A stretch of 64,000 nucleotides of DNA from Collimonas sp. PA-H2 (GCF_002564105.1 NZ_PDBX01000001.1:992001-1056000); one strand, 5' to 3'. Shown: positions 16,166 to 26,229, counted from the stretch's first letter. Program-made: numbers and translations. The notes: generated by a model from the sequence alone, not told the origin.

Positions 16166-16199
16166 AAAACCCGCATTCTCATAGTGAGATATGCGGGTT
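16166..16199 (-). terminator. Terminator downstream of tRNA-Ser
   Basis: On the minus strand AACCCGCAT and ATGCGGGTT form a 9-bp stem around a 14-base loop, followed by a run of T. It is placed to end transcripts from tRNA-Ser. Confidence 0.75.
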
Positions 16200-16233
16200 C
16201 TGGGACTTCTTAGACCTACTTGAAACCAATACT

Positions 16234-16324
16234 TGGCGGAGAGACGGGGATTCGAACCCCGGATAGGCTATGAACCTATACACGCTTTCCAGGCGTGCGA
16301 CTTCAACCACTCATCCATCTCTCC
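16234..16324 (-). tRNA. tRNA-Ser (GGA)
   Basis: On the minus strand GGAGAGA opens the acceptor stem and TCTCTCC closes it, followed by G and an encoded CCA. The anticodon stem-loop GCCTGGAAAGC gives GGA. The long variable arm and the TTCGAATC T-loop are present, as expected for a type II tRNA. The 3' half is a standard integration site, and an integrase relic lies next to it. Confidence 0.96.
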
Positions 16325-16368
16325 TGCATTACAACATTTCGTCAAATTTGAATTTCACGAAGCCGCGT

Positions 16369-16374
16369 ATTATA
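16369..16374 (-). promoter_or_regulatory. -10 box of the tRNA-Ser promoter
   Basis: On the minus strand TATAAT lies 45 bp upstream of the tRNA 5' end. The -35 box is weak, which is common for a stable RNA promoter with an upstream element. Confidence 0.5.
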
Positions 16375-16488
16375 GCAACAAATCGGGCAGAAGTAGAGGT
16401 TTCTGTTTCAAGCCGCCCACTTTCATGGATTTGCCGGCAAAGCCGCAGCATCCTCCTGCAACTTCGCCCAACTTGACAAACCCGCGAA

Positions 16489-18471
16489 CTATTGGGTTTC
16501 CTTGAGCTGCTCCAGGATCGCTGGATTTTCCAAAGTGGAAATATCCTGGGTGATTTCCTCCCCTTTCGCCAATACCCGCAGCAAACGCCGCATGATCTTG
16601 CCGGAACGGGTTTTCGGCAGGTTGTCGCCGAAGCGGATTTCCCTGGGCTTGGCGATCGGGCCGATTTCCTTGGCGACCCAGTCGCGCAACTCCTTGGCGA
16701 TCTGCTTGGCTTCGTCGCCGGTGGGGCGGCTGCGCTTGAGGACGACGAAGGCGCAGATGGCTTCGCCGGTGGTTTCGTCCGGCTTGCCGACTACCGCGGC
16801 TTCGGCCACCATCGGGTTGGCGACCAGCGCCGATTCGATTTCCATGGTGCCCATGCGGTGGCCGGAGACGTTCAGCACGTCGTCGATGCGGCCGGTGATG
16901 GTGAAGTAGCCGGTGTCCTTGTTGCGGATGGCGCCGTCGCCGGCAAGATACAGCTTGCCGCCGAATTCAGGCGGGAAGTAGGCGCTCTTGTAGCGTTCCG
17001 GATTGTTCCAGATGGCGCGGATCATGGAAGGCCATGGACGTTTGACCACCAGGATGCCGCCGACGCCGTCCGGCAGTTCATGCCCTGCTTCATCGACGAT
17101 CACCGCCTGGATGCCTGGCAGCGGCAAAGTGCAGGAGCCCGGCACCAGCGGCGTCGCGCCCGGCAGCGGCGAGATCATGTGGCCGCCGGTTTCGGTTTGC
17201 CAGAAGGTGTCGACGATGGGGCAACGCTCGCGGCCTATGTTCTTGTGGTACCACATCCAGGCTTCCGGATTGATCGGCTCGCCGACCGTGCCCAGCAAGC
17301 GCAGCGACGACAGGTCGTATTTGGAAGGATGGATGTTCTGGTCGGCGTCGGCGGCCTTGATCAGGGAACGGATCGCGGTCGGCGCGGTGTAGAAAATGGT
17401 GGCCTTGTGCTTTTGCACCATGTCCCAGAAACGGCCGGCGTTGGGGAAAGTCGGCACGCCTTCAAAGATGATCTGGGTGGCGCCGACCGCGGTCGGGCCG
17501 TAGGCGATATAAGTATGGCCAGTGATCCAGCCGATATCGGCGGTGCACCAGTAGACATCGTCGGGCTTGATGTCGAACACCCATTTCATGGTCAGCGCCG
17601 CCCACAGCAGATAGCCGCCGGAGGAATGCTGCACGCCCTTCGGCGTGCCGGTCGAGCCGGAGGTGTACAGGATGAACAGCGGATGTTCGGCGTCGACCCA
17701 TTCCGGTTCGCACACATCGGCTTGCGCTGCCACCAGCTCGTGCAGCCAGAGGTCGCGCCCGGCGACGAAATTGATGTCGCCGCCGGTGCGCTTATAGACC
17801 ACTACGTTCCTGATGGTGTCGCAGCCACCCAGCGCCAGCGCATCGTCGACAATGGATTTGAGCGGCAGGCGCTTGCCGCCGCGCGCCTGTTCGTCGGCGG
17901 TCAGCACTGCGACCGCGCCGGCGTCGATGATGCGTTCCTGCAGAGACTTGGCGGAGAAGCCGCCGAACACCACCGAATGGGTGGCGCCAATGCGGGCGCA
18001 GGCTTGCATCGCCACTACCCCTTCAACCGACATCGGCATGTAGATGACGACGCGGTCGCCCTTCTTGATGCCCAGCGATTTCAAGCCGTTGGCGAACTGG
18101 CAGACTTTCTGGTGCAGTTCGCGATAGGTGACCTTGCTGACATCGCCGCCGTCGGTTTCAAAGATGACCGCGACCTTGTCGGCGTTGCCGTTAGTCAGAT
18201 GGACGTCGAGGCAGTTGTAGGAGACGTTCAGCTGGCCGTCGTCGAACCATTTGTAGAACGGCGCATTGGATTCATCCAGCACCTTGGTGAAGGGCTTGTG
18301 CCATTGCAGGTTTTCACGGGCCAGGCGGCCCCAGAAGCCCTGCTCATCCTGCTCGGCTTCGGCGGCCAGGGCGCGATAGGCGTCCATGCCGGAAATCGCC
18401 GCAGTCTTGGAAAATTCTGCCGGGGCCGGAAAAATGCGGGTTTCCTGGCCAAAGGTTTCGATGTTCGCCAT
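16489..18471 (-). CDS. acs: Acetyl-CoA synthetase
   Basis: 660 aa, the usual length. Activates acetate with ATP to acetyl-AMP and then acetyl-CoA. Landmarks: N-terminal ACAS domain ([20 protein letters not shown]), the AMP-binding loop [56 protein letters not shown], and the C-terminal [15 protein letters not shown], whose last Lys is the residue that acetylation silences. The ATG at 18471 follows AGGAGACAGC; the frame upstream of it lacks family similarity. It is divergent from the EamA exporter and lies just beyond the island boundary, so this is the first core gene. Confidence 0.98.
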   Translation of the reverse strand: MANIETFGQETRIFPAPAEFSKTAAISGMDAYRALAAEAEQDEQGFWGRLARENLQWHKPFTKVLDESNAPFYKWFDDGQLNVSYNCLDVHLTNGNADKVAVIFETDGGDVSKVTYRELHQKVCQFANGLKSLGIKKGDRVVIYMPMSVEGVVAMQACARIGATHSVVFGGFSAKSLQERIIDAGAVAVLTADEQARGGKRLPLKSIVDDALALGGCDTIRNVVVYKRTGGDINFVAGRDLWLHELVAAQADVCEPEWVDAEHPLFILYTSGSTGTPKGVQHSSGGYLLWAALTMKWVFDIKPDDVYWCTADIGWITGHTYIAYGPTAVGATQIIFEGVPTFPNAGRFWDMVQKHKATIFYTAPTAIRSLIKAADADQNIHPSKYDLSSLRLLGTVGEPINPEAWMWYHKNIGRERCPIVDTFWQTETGGHMISPLPGATPLVPGSCTLPLPGIQAVIVDEAGHELPDGVGGILVVKRPWPSMIRAIWNNPERYKSAYFPPEFGGKLYLAGDGAIRNKDTGYFTITGRIDDVLNVSGHRMGTMEIESALVANPMVAEAAVVGKPDETTGEAICAFVVLKRSRPTGDEAKQIAKELRDWVAKEIGPIAKPREIRFGDNLPKTRSGKIMRRLLRVLAKGEEITQDISTLENPAILEQLKETQ

Positions 18472-18614
18472 GCTGTCTCCTGCTTTAATAGTTGAAGCTA
18501 AACATAAACTTTTACACTTACTCAAGCCTTACGTGCTCTCACGCACAGCAATGCTAGCGCTACCAGAGCGCCACAATCGGATATCATCGCACATTCAGCT
18601 TATTCCTACAGCCC

Positions 18615-19511
18615 ATGCATCACACAAAATCCTACGTTTACCTGGCATTGGCCATGATGCTGGTGGGCGCCAATATCGGTTTCGGCAAGGCTGTCATCGC
18701 CGTCGTGCCGGTGCTGGTGTTCGCCCTGCTGCGCTTCGTGATTGCCGTGATCGTGATGGCGCCGCAGTTCTTCAAAGCGGCGCCGCGCCTGGCGCGCCAT
18801 GAATGGCTGACCTTGTTCGGCCAGGCTTTCTTCGGTACCTTCCTGTTTACGCTATGCATGCTGTACGGCGTGCAGCACACCACCGCTACCGCAGCGGGCG
18901 TGATCACCAGCACCTTGCCGGCGGCGGTGGCGATCTTGTCGCGCCTGATCCTCAAGGAGAAGCTGCAAGCGCGCACGCTGGCCTCGATCGTGCTGGCGAT
19001 CGCCGGCATCGCCGTGCTCAACCTGAGCAAGAGCGATAGCGGCGACAGCGGCGGCACTCCGCTGGTGGGCAACCTGTTCATCATCGCCGCGGTGCTGTGC
19101 GAAGCCACCTATGTGGTGCTGTCCAAGCGCCTGGCGCAAACCCTGTCGCCGCTGCGCATCACTGCCTACAGCCATCTGTTCGGCTTGCTGCTGATGCTGC
19201 CCATCGGCCTGACGGCCGCCCTGTCTTTCGATTTCAGCGTGGTCACTGCCAGCATGTGGCTGCTGATTATCTGGTATGCGGTAGCGGCCAGCGTGATCGT
19301 GTTCTGGTTTTGGCTGACCGGCACCAAGCATGTGCAAGCCAACGTCGCCGGCATCTTCACCGCCCTGATGCCGCTGGCGGCGGCCTTCATCGGCGTGGTG
19401 TTCCTGCATGAGAGCCTGGGCTGGGCGCATTTCGTGGCGCTGGCGCTGGTATTGACCGGAATCGCGGTGGCCAGCTGGCCGCGGTCCGTGAAAGCGGTGC
19501 AAGAAGTGTAA
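18615..19511 (+). CDS. EamA-family (DMT) transporter
   Basis: 298 aa with ten hydrophobic helices in two homologous halves, the EamA/RhaT pattern: YLALAMMLVGANIGFGKAVI at the start, AITLLKEKLQ-like LSRLILKEKLQARTLASIVL at the end of half one, and AAFIGVVFLHESLGWAHFVA in half two. DMT transporters export amino acids, metabolites or drugs, and the substrate cannot be told from sequence. It is divergent from acs with about 140 bp between. Confidence 0.9.
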   Translation: MHHTKSYVYLALAMMLVGANIGFGKAVIAVVPVLVFALLRFVIAVIVMAPQFFKAAPRLARHEWLTLFGQAFFGTFLFTLCMLYGVQHTTATAAGVITSTLPAAVAILSRLILKEKLQARTLASIVLAIAGIAVLNLSKSDSGDSGGTPLVGNLFIIAAVLCEATYVVLSKRLAQTLSPLRITAYSHLFGLLLMLPIGLTAALSFDFSVVTASMWLLIIWYAVAASVIVFWFWLTGTKHVQANVAGIFTALMPLAAAFIGVVFLHESLGWAHFVALALVLTGIAVASWPRSVKAVQEV

Positions 19512-19630
19512 AATAGCGCGCTTCGGCTATTGCGCCGCTATCGCATCGTAATGGCAGCGCGTTATTGCAGCTCGTTGTTGCAACAACGGTTACAAAATTA
19601 ATATCACCATCGCCACACCAAACAATACCA

Positions 19631-20245
19631 ATGAGCAATACTCCAACTTCCCCGGTCAAAAAAGCCATAGGCGTCCTGCCGAACCTGATTTTCATGAGCC
19701 GCTGGCTGCAATTGCCGCTGTATCTCGGCCTGATCCTGGCGCAGTGCGTGTATGTGTTTCATTTCTGGGTCGAACTGACCGACCTGATCGGCGCGGTGTT
19801 CGGCAATGCGGCCTCGCTGGACCATATCCTCGATGTGGTCACTATCGAGGGCGCAGTGCGTCCGACCAAGCTGACCGAAGCCACCATCATGCTGGTGGTG
19901 CTGGGGCTGATCGACGTCGTCATGATCTCCAACCTGCTGATCATGGTGATCGTCGGCGGCTATGAAACCTTCGTCTCGCGCATGAACCTGGAGAGCCATC
20001 CCGACCAGCCGGAATGGCTGTCGCACGTGAATGCTTCCGTGCTGAAGGTCAAGCTGGCGATGGCGATCATCGGTATTTCCTCTATCCATCTGCTGAAGAC
20101 CTTCATCAACGCCAACGCCTATGACGTCAAGACGCTGATCGCCCAGACCGGCATCCACATCACTTTCCTGCTGTCGGCGCTGGCGATCGCCTGGTGCGAC
20201 CGCATCATGACGGCGACCCAGGCCCAGGCCAGCCAGGACCACTGA
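19631..20245 (+). CDS. yqhA: UPF0114 family membrane protein (YqhA-like)
   Basis: 204 aa. Inner-membrane protein with an N-terminal amphipathic start and four likely helices (WLQLPLYLGLILAQCVYVFH, LTEATIMLVVLGLIDVVMIS, NLLIMVIVGGYETFVSRMNL, VKLAMAIIGISSIHLLKTFI). The stretch ISNLLIMVIVGGYETFVS is diagnostic for the UPF0114/TIGR00645 family. Function is unknown; a transport or stress role has been suggested for relatives. The ATG at 19631 is preferred because the upstream extension is low in family likeness. Confidence 0.9.
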   Translation: MSNTPTSPVKKAIGVLPNLIFMSRWLQLPLYLGLILAQCVYVFHFWVELTDLIGAVFGNAASLDHILDVVTIEGAVRPTKLTEATIMLVVLGLIDVVMISNLLIMVIVGGYETFVSRMNLESHPDQPEWLSHVNASVLKVKLAMAIIGISSIHLLKTFINANAYDVKTLIAQTGIHITFLLSALAIAWCDRIMTATQAQASQDH

Positions 20246-20302
20246 CATTAACCGCATTACCCTTTTGTATTTTTCTGACAGAGCATCTTAAAGAGATACG
20301 CC

Positions 20303-21859
20303 ATGACCACTCTAGCCACCCTGACCACGATCAAGCAAGAAGATCTCATCGAGTCGGTAGCCGCTGCGCTCCAGTACATCAGCTACTACCATCCCGTCGA
20401 CTACATCCAGCACCTGGCGCGCGCCTACGAGCAGGAACAGAATCCTGCCGCCAAGGACGCGATCGCGCAGATCCTGACCAACTCGCGCATGTGCGCCGAA
20501 GGCAAGCGGCCGATCTGCCAGGACACCGGCATCGTCAACGTCTTCCTGAAGATCGGCATGGACGTGCGCTTTGAAGGCTTCAAGGGCTCGATCACCGATG
20601 CGGTCAACGAAGGCGTGCGGCGCGGTTACCTGAACCCGGACAACATGCTGCGCGCCTCGATCGTGGCCGATCCGCAGTTCGAGCGCAAGAACACCAAGGA
20701 CAACACGCCAGCCGTGGTGCACATGGAACTGGTGCCGGGCAATACGGTAGATGTGCAGATCGCCGCCAAAGGCGGCGGTTCGGAAAACAAGACCAAGTTC
20801 GTGATGTTGAACCCTTCCGATTCGCTGGTCGACTGGGTCATGAAGACGGTGCCGACCATGGGCGCCGGCTGGTGCCCGCCGGGCATGCTCGGCATCGGCA
20901 TCGGCGGCACCGCCGAACGGGCGATGCTGATGGCCAAGCAAGTGTTGATGGAAGATATCGACATGTACGACCTGCTCAAGCGCGGCCCGCAAAACAAGAC
21001 CGAAGAACTGCGCATCGAGCTGTTCCAGAAGGTCAATGCGCTCGGCATCGGCGCTCAGGGACTAGGCGGCCTGACCACCGTGCTCGACGTCAAGATCATG
21101 ATGCACCCGACCCACGCGGCGTCCAAGCCGGTGGCGATGATCCCGAACTGCGCGGCGACCCGCCACGGCCACTTCGTGCTGGACGGCTCCGGCCCGGCCT
21201 ATATGGAACCGCCATCGCTGTCGGAATGGCCGGAAGTGCACTGGGTGCCGGACACCGAGAAATCGAAACGCGTCGATTTGAATACGCTGACGAAGGAAGA
21301 AGTGGCCTCGTGGAAGCCAGGCCAGACTCTGCTGTTGAACGGCAAGATGCTGACCGGCCGCGACGCCGCCCACAAGCGTATCCAGGAGATGCTGGCCAAG
21401 GGCGAAAAGCTGCCGGTCGATTTCACCAACCGCGTGATCTATTACGTCGGCCCGGTCGATCCGGTGCGCGACGAAGTGGTTGGCCCGGCCGGCCCGACTA
21501 CTGCAACCCGCATGGACAAGTTCACCGACATGATGCTGGAACAGACCGGCCTGATCTCGATGATCGGCAAGTCGGAACGCGGCCCTGTTGCAATCGAATC
21601 GATCAAGCAGCACAAATCGGCTTATCTGATGGCAGTCGGCGGCGCCGCTTACCTGGTATCGAAGGCGATCAAGTCGGCGCAAGTGCTGGGCTTTGCCGAC
21701 CTCGGCATGGAAGCGATCTACGAGTTCGACGTCAAGGACATGCCGGTGACGGTAGCGGTCGATTCCAACGGTATCTCGGTGCACAACACCGGACCGAAGG
21801 AATGGCAGGAAAAGATCGCGCATGCAGCGCTGTCGAAAATCCCCGTGACCACCATCTGA
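20303..21859 (+). CDS. fumA: Fumarate hydratase class I
   Basis: 518 aa, single-chain iron-sulphur fumarase interconverting fumarate and L-malate in the TCA cycle. The N-terminal alpha part has SRMCAEGKRPICQDTGIVNV (a cluster Cys) and GAGWCPPGMLGIGIGGTAER (second Cys). IPNCAATRHGHFVLDGSGPA carries the third. The C-terminal beta part has GKMLTGRDAAHKRIQEMLAK and VGPAGPTTATRMDKFTDMML. Preceded by AAAGAGATACGCC. It could be paired with an oxygen-stable FumC elsewhere, but that is outside the window. Confidence 0.96.
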   Translation: MTTLATLTTIKQEDLIESVAAALQYISYYHPVDYIQHLARAYEQEQNPAAKDAIAQILTNSRMCAEGKRPICQDTGIVNVFLKIGMDVRFEGFKGSITDAVNEGVRRGYLNPDNMLRASIVADPQFERKNTKDNTPAVVHMELVPGNTVDVQIAAKGGGSENKTKFVMLNPSDSLVDWVMKTVPTMGAGWCPPGMLGIGIGGTAERAMLMAKQVLMEDIDMYDLLKRGPQNKTEELRIELFQKVNALGIGAQGLGGLTTVLDVKIMMHPTHAASKPVAMIPNCAATRHGHFVLDGSGPAYMEPPSLSEWPEVHWVPDTEKSKRVDLNTLTKEEVASWKPGQTLLLNGKMLTGRDAAHKRIQEMLAKGEKLPVDFTNRVIYYVGPVDPVRDEVVGPAGPTTATRMDKFTDMMLEQTGLISMIGKSERGPVAIESIKQHKSAYLMAVGGAAYLVSKAIKSAQVLGFADLGMEAIYEFDVKDMPVTVAVDSNGISVHNTGPKEWQEKIAHAALSKIPVTTI

Positions 21860-21871
21860 TCCGTCAAATCC

Positions 21872-22738
21872 ATGACAGCCAGCAGTAACTCCATGCCGAT
21901 GGCGCCCAGCGCGCCCATCGGCATTTTCGATTCCGGCATCGGCGGCTTGTCAGTGCTGCGCCACATCCACCAGAACCTGCCGCACGAAAACCTTTTATAT
22001 TTCGCCGATTCCGCCTACGCGCCTTATGGCGACAAATCGGAAGCGGCGATTTCTGCGCGCACACTGGCAGTGACAGAATTCCTGTTGCAAAGCGGCGCCA
22101 AGGCGCTGGTGGTGGCCTGCAACACCGCGACCACCGCCGCCATCAAGGCAGTGCGCGCGGCCTACCCGGCGCTGCCGGTGATCGGCATCGAGCCCGGCCT
22201 CAAGCCGGCCGCGGCGCAAACCCGAAGCAAGATCGTCGGCGTGCTGGCGACCAAGGCCACCGTGTCTAGCGCCCGCCTGCTGGCGCTGCAGGAACAGATA
22301 GTCGCCGCCAGCGGCGTCCGCTTTATCCTGCAGCCCTGCGTCGGCCTGGTCGACCAGATCGAAAAAGGCGAACTGCGCTCGCCCCAGACCGCCCTGCTGG
22401 TGCGGCGCTATGTGGCACCGCTGCTGGAACAGGGTGCGGATACGCTGGTGCTGGGCTGCACCCACTATCCTTTCATCCGTCCGCTGATCGAAAACGTGGT
22501 GCAGGAATTGGGCAGCGGTCCGGTAGCCATCATCGATACCGGCGACGCCGTCTGCCGCCAGCTGGCCAGGGTCTTGGATGAAAACGGTCTGCTGCAAACG
22601 CAGGCAGGTCCCGGCAGCGTTGCCGCCTTTGCCACCGGCAGCCCGTCGATGATAAAAACGACATTTGCCAGCCTGTTGCAGCTGCATCCACCGGTGTCGC
22701 AAGTGGCAACGATCGCCCTGCCGGAAGGAATATCGTAA
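21872..22738 (+). CDS. murI: Glutamate racemase
   Basis: 288 aa. Makes D-glutamate for peptidoglycan. IGIFDSGIGGLSVLRHIHQN is the family's N-terminal signature. The two catalytic Cys are in LVVACNTATTAAIKA and TLVLGCTHYPFIRPL, each followed by Thr as expected. It starts 12 bp after the fumarase stop, so it is probably co-transcribed. The ribosome-binding site is weak, and ATGs at 21893 and 21899 are alternatives. It lies upstream of the promoter for tRNA-His. Confidence 0.96.
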   Translation: MTASSNSMPMAPSAPIGIFDSGIGGLSVLRHIHQNLPHENLLYFADSAYAPYGDKSEAAISARTLAVTEFLLQSGAKALVVACNTATTAAIKAVRAAYPALPVIGIEPGLKPAAAQTRSKIVGVLATKATVSSARLLALQEQIVAASGVRFILQPCVGLVDQIEKGELRSPQTALLVRRYVAPLLEQGADTLVLGCTHYPFIRPLIENVVQELGSGPVAIIDTGDAVCRQLARVLDENGLLQTQAGPGSVAAFATGSPSMIKTTFASLLQLHPPVSQVATIALPEGIS

Positions 22739-22754
22739 TTCTGCATTATTTGAT

Positions 22755-22783
22755 TTGCCAGGCAGCAGGTTAGTTTGTATAAT
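22755..22783 (+). promoter_or_regulatory. Sigma-70 promoter of tRNA-His
   Basis: TTGCCA, a 17-base spacer and a consensus TATAAT, 55 bp before the mature tRNA-His 5' end. Confidence 0.8.
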
Positions 22784-22837
22784 AGCCAGCTGCCTTACTG
22801 CTGAACAAGTAGTGAGGTGTTGCAGAAGTAATGCAAT

Positions 22838-22914
22838 GGTGGCTGTAGCTCAGTTGGTAGAGTCCAGGATTGTGATTCCTGTTGTCGCGGGTTCGAGTCC
22901 CGTCAGCCACCCCA
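22838..22914 (+). tRNA. tRNA-His (GTG)
   Basis: Acceptor arm GTGGCTG pairs with CAGCCAC, with the extra G(-1) opposite C73 that marks tRNA-His, and CCA is encoded. The anticodon loop TTGTGAT gives GTG. D-arm GCTCAGTTGGTAGAG and T-arm GGTTCGAGTCC are canonical. Confidence 0.97.
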
Positions 22915-22997
22915 AAGAATTGAATGAAATCAAATAGTTAGCTAGATGTTTGATTTTCACATCGTGAAATTGGCAACAAAATCACGATTTCACAACG

Positions 22998-23025
22998 AAG
23001 CCCGTCGCCATGACGGGCTTTTTTG
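22998..23025 (+). terminator. Terminator after tRNA-His
   Basis: AAGCCCGTC and GACGGGCTT form a strong stem with a short loop, then TTTTTTGTTTT. It ends the tRNA-His transcript; its other strand lacks a matching T-run. Confidence 0.85.
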
Positions 23026-23096
23026 TTTTGCCCTCGCTTCATATATCTATTTCCCAGCCCGGAGAGCCTGATTTAGGCCAAACCTTGCTGACGGCT

Positions 23097-23789
23097 TTAC
23101 TTCAACGCCGCGTCAATCGCCGCATCGCAATGCAACTGCGTAGTATCAAAAATCGGCAGTGAGACGTCGCTGGATTTGATGAGAAGCATGATTTCGGTGC
23201 ATCCGAGAACCACCCCTTCCGCGCCGTCGGCCTGAAACGAGGCGATGATGCGTTGATACTCTCTCCGGTCGCTCTCATTTATCCGGCCATGACAAAGTTC
23301 GTCGTAGATGATCGTGTGGACGCGCAGCCGGTCCGCCTCGTCCGGAGTGATGACATCGAGGCCGAATTTTTCTCGCAGGCGTCCCTTGTAAAAATCCTGC
23401 TCCATGGTGAAACGTGTCCCCAGCAAGCCCACACGCTTGATCCCGGCGCGTTGGATAGCAGTTCCGGTAGCATCGGCAATATGCAGCAATGGAATCGTGA
23501 CCGCGCTGTCAATCGCGGCGGCCAGTTTATGCATTGTATTGGTACACAGCACAATGAAGTCAGCGCCGCCTGATGCAAGTTGGCGCGCGGCTGATGCCAG
23601 CAGATTTCCCGCGGCGTGCCAATGGCCTGCACGTTGCATCTCTTCTATTTCCTGGAAATTCACTGTCACCATCAAACTCTTGGCATTGTTGTGCGCGCCG
23701 AGCCGGGCTTTCACTCCTTGGTTGATCAGGCGGTAATATTCCGCCGACGATTCCCAACTCATTCCGCCGATAAGACCGATCGTTTTCAT
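23097..23789 (-). CDS. Aspartate/glutamate racemase family protein
   Basis: 230 aa. MKTIGLIGGMSWESSAEYYR is the family's N-terminal signature, and the two catalytic Cys lie in DFIVLCTNTMHKLA and GVVLGCTEIMLLI. Such enzymes interconvert L- and D-aspartate or related acids, independent of PLP. It is divergent from a MocR-type regulator, 61 bp away, which suggests that the regulator controls it. Which amino acid is used cannot be read from sequence; YgeA-like broad-specificity racemase is the nearest description. Confidence 0.92.
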   Translation of the reverse strand: MKTIGLIGGMSWESSAEYYRLINQGVKARLGAHNNAKSLMVTVNFQEIEEMQRAGHWHAAGNLLASAARQLASGGADFIVLCTNTMHKLAAAIDSAVTIPLLHIADATGTAIQRAGIKRVGLLGTRFTMEQDFYKGRLREKFGLDVITPDEADRLRVHTIIYDELCHGRINESDRREYQRIIASFQADGAEGVVLGCTEIMLLIKSSDVSLPIFDTTQLHCDAAIDAALK

Positions 23790-23850
23790 CTGCGTTTTCC
23801 CTTCACTAAAGAACTGCTAGTATGTATGCATTCTTTTAGCGATTGTCTGC

Positions 23851-25221
23851 ATGACAAACTGGCTGCCTGATCTCTCGAAATCCACCGCTCCGGCATACCT
23901 GGCGATTGCCGAGGCGATTGCAGTTGCCATTCGTTCCGGGCGCCTACGTACCGGCGATGCCCTGCCCACACAACGATTGCTGGCGGATTTTCTGGGCGTC
24001 AATCTGAGTACGGTGACCCGCGCCTATCGCGAGGCAGAAAAGCGCGGTCTGATTGGCGGCAACACGCGCCGCGGGACGGTGGTGCTGGCGCGTGCTGAAG
24101 TGGTGACCTTGTTTGGATTGCCGTATCGCGACGACGACAGCTTGATCGATCTGTCGACCAATACGCCGGCACATGACCCGCACGATCGCTCGGTGCAAGA
24201 CATCATCGGCGAATTGCAGCGCGATGGCGGTCTCGGTCATTTGATGCGTTATCAAAAAGCCAGCGACTGGGAACTGTTGCGCGAATCCGCGGCGAAATGG
24301 CTACAGATCAGCGGCCTGCCGACAGCGTCTGAAAACATTGTCTTGTGTGCGGGTGCGCAGCATGCCTTGGCGGTGGCGCTGTCTGCATCGGTAGACCGGA
24401 TGGACATCGGCGTCGAATGTTTTACCTATCCGGGAATGAAGGCGCTAGCGCGAGAACGCGGCTATCAGCTGCATCCTTTAGACATGGATAACGAGGGCGT
24501 AACACCGGCGGCAATATTAAAAGCCAGCAAGAAAGGCTTACGTGTCCTGGTCATTTCACCTACCCTGCAAAATCCGACCGGCGCCACCATGTCGCTAGCG
24601 CGCCGCCAGACAATTGCCGATATCGCTATGTCCCGGGATCTGACCATCATTGAAGAAGATGTCTACGGACTGCTGTTGCCGGATGCCCCGCCGCCGCTGG
24701 CAACGCTGGCTCCGCTTCATACTTATTACATTACGTCGCTATCCAAAACCGTGATCCCGGGATTGCGGTTTGGAATACTGGCGCCGCCGCCCGGGCATGC
24801 GGCACGCTTTACGGATTCGCTGCATACCACGAGCTGGTATTTAAGCCCCTTGACGGCCGAGATCGCCAATCGTTTGATCCGCTCTGGCGCGGCGGCAAAA
24901 CGCTTGGCCTGGCAGCGGCGCGAACTGCGGCTGCGCAATCAGCTGTTTGATGCCGTGCTGGATGGCACAGCAGATGACGCCGGGAATACGCAGGCATGGG
25001 CGCCCCATCGCTGGCTGGCGTTGCCGCCGCCGCTGAACGCCATGGAAATCGTTGCATCGCTTAACGCCAGCGGTATCCGTGTCGTTGCCGGCGAGGGCTT
25101 TGCGATTGGCATGGCAGCGCAACGCCATCAGCATATCCGCATTGCAGTCGGCGCCGCCGCCAATCGCAAGACGCTCAAACAGGTCGCGGCAGTAATGCGC
25201 CATGTCTTGGCGGGAGCCTGA
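23851..25221 (+). CDS. MocR/PdxR-type GntR regulator with aminotransferase domain
   Basis: 456 aa. N-terminal GntR winged helix (AIAVAIRSGRLRTGDALPTQ, RLLADFLGVNLSTVTRAYRE), then a fold-type I aminotransferase domain: VLCAGAQHALAVALSASVDR, PTLQNPTGATMSLARRQTIA, IEEDVYGLLLPD, and YYITSLSKTVIPGLRFGILA, where the Lys would hold PLP. MocR proteins use PLP as a co-effector rather than as catalysts. It is divergently transcribed from the racemase gene, the usual layout for a regulator and its target. Confidence 0.93.
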   Translation: MTNWLPDLSKSTAPAYLAIAEAIAVAIRSGRLRTGDALPTQRLLADFLGVNLSTVTRAYREAEKRGLIGGNTRRGTVVLARAEVVTLFGLPYRDDDSLIDLSTNTPAHDPHDRSVQDIIGELQRDGGLGHLMRYQKASDWELLRESAAKWLQISGLPTASENIVLCAGAQHALAVALSASVDRMDIGVECFTYPGMKALARERGYQLHPLDMDNEGVTPAAILKASKKGLRVLVISPTLQNPTGATMSLARRQTIADIAMSRDLTIIEEDVYGLLLPDAPPPLATLAPLHTYYITSLSKTVIPGLRFGILAPPPGHAARFTDSLHTTSWYLSPLTAEIANRLIRSGAAAKRLAWQRRELRLRNQLFDAVLDGTADDAGNTQAWAPHRWLALPPPLNAMEIVASLNASGIRVVAGEGFAIGMAAQRHQHIRIAVGAAANRKTLKQVAAVMRHVLAGA

Positions 25222-25326
25222 CTTGCCAAAGGTTGTAAGGGCCCGGCTGCTGCTGGAGGAGCGAAAATCGCCATCGTCCATCAAGACGATTGGGTGGCCC
25301 GTTTTCATTCATTGGAACAGCCGCGC

Positions 25327-26175
25327 CTACCGCATGTCCAGCGGAGCGCCGCGCAGCGGCGGCGGAAAGGCCTGGTCAAGCGCAACAAGGTCCTGCGCCG
25401 TGAGCAGGATATCCAGGGCGGCGCGGTTCTCGCGCACATGCGCCGGATTGACCGCCTTGGGAATGACGATCACCTGTTCCTGCTGCAGCAGCCAGGCCAG
25501 GGCGATCTGCGCCGGACTGGCGTCGTGGCGCCTGGCGACCGCCTGTAGCTGCGGGTTACCGAGCATGCGCCGCTGCTCGTCGGCGGAGGATTCGAGCGGC
25601 GAATACGCCATCACAGGCACGGCGTGTTCGCGGCACCAGGGCAGCAGATCCCATTCGACGCCGCGCCGCTTCAGGTTGTAGAGTACCTGGTTGACCGCTA
25701 CCTGCCCGCCGCCAGGCATTTCGCTCATTTCCTGCATGCCGGTGCTGTCGAAATTGCTGACGCCGAAGTCGCGTATCTTCCCTGCCTGCTTGAGCGATTC
25801 GAATGCTGCCAGCGTTTCCGCCAACGGCACCGAGCCGGGCCAGTGCAGCAGGTAGAGGTCGATATGGTCGCTGCCGAGCCGCCGCAGGCTGCGCTCGCAA
25901 GCGGCTTGCATGCCGCGCCTGTCGGCGTTGTGCGGATAGACCTTGCTGACCAGGAAAACCTCGTCGCGCCGTCCCGCAATGGCCTCGCCCACGACCTTCT
26001 CGGCGCCACCGTCGGCATACATCTCGGCGGTGTCAATCAGGGTCATGCCAAGATCGAGGCCCAGCCGCAGCGCCTCGATTTCGCGCTTTTTCTGCGCCCG
26101 GTCTTCTCCCATGTACCAGGTTCCCTGTCCCAGTACGGGGATGGCGGCGCCTGACGGCAAAAGCAAAGTTTTCAT
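25327..26175 (-). CDS. Aldo/keto reductase
   Basis: 282 aa, the normal size of this NADPH-dependent family. Catalytic tetrad visible: Asp and Tyr in [14 protein letters not shown], Lys in [13 protein letters not shown], His in [13 protein letters not shown]. The cofactor-binding end is [20 protein letters not shown]. It resembles the YeaE/2,5-diketo-gluconate reductase-like branch. The substrate is unknown. The minus-strand start at 26175 gives [20 protein letters not shown], a typical N-terminus. Confidence 0.93.
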   Translation of the reverse strand: MKTLLLPSGAAIPVLGQGTWYMGEDRAQKKREIEALRLGLDLGMTLIDTAEMYADGGAEKVVGEAIAGRRDEVFLVSKVYPHNADRRGMQAACERSLRRLGSDHIDLYLLHWPGSVPLAETLAAFESLKQAGKIRDFGVSNFDSTGMQEMSEMPGGGQVAVNQVLYNLKRRGVEWDLLPWCREHAVPVMAYSPLESSADEQRRMLGNPQLQAVARRHDASPAQIALAWLLQQEQVIVIPKAVNPAHVRENRAALDILLTAQDLVALDQAFPPPLRGAPLDMR

Positions 26176-26229
26176 TAGCTGGCCCCTCTATCTTCCATCC
26201 GCTGCGATGGTCTGTTCATTGCACACGTG

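Noticed and set aside
16492..18495. Plus-strand ORF of 667 codons opposite acs
   Set aside because: Antisense shadow of a highly conserved gene; no motif of its own.
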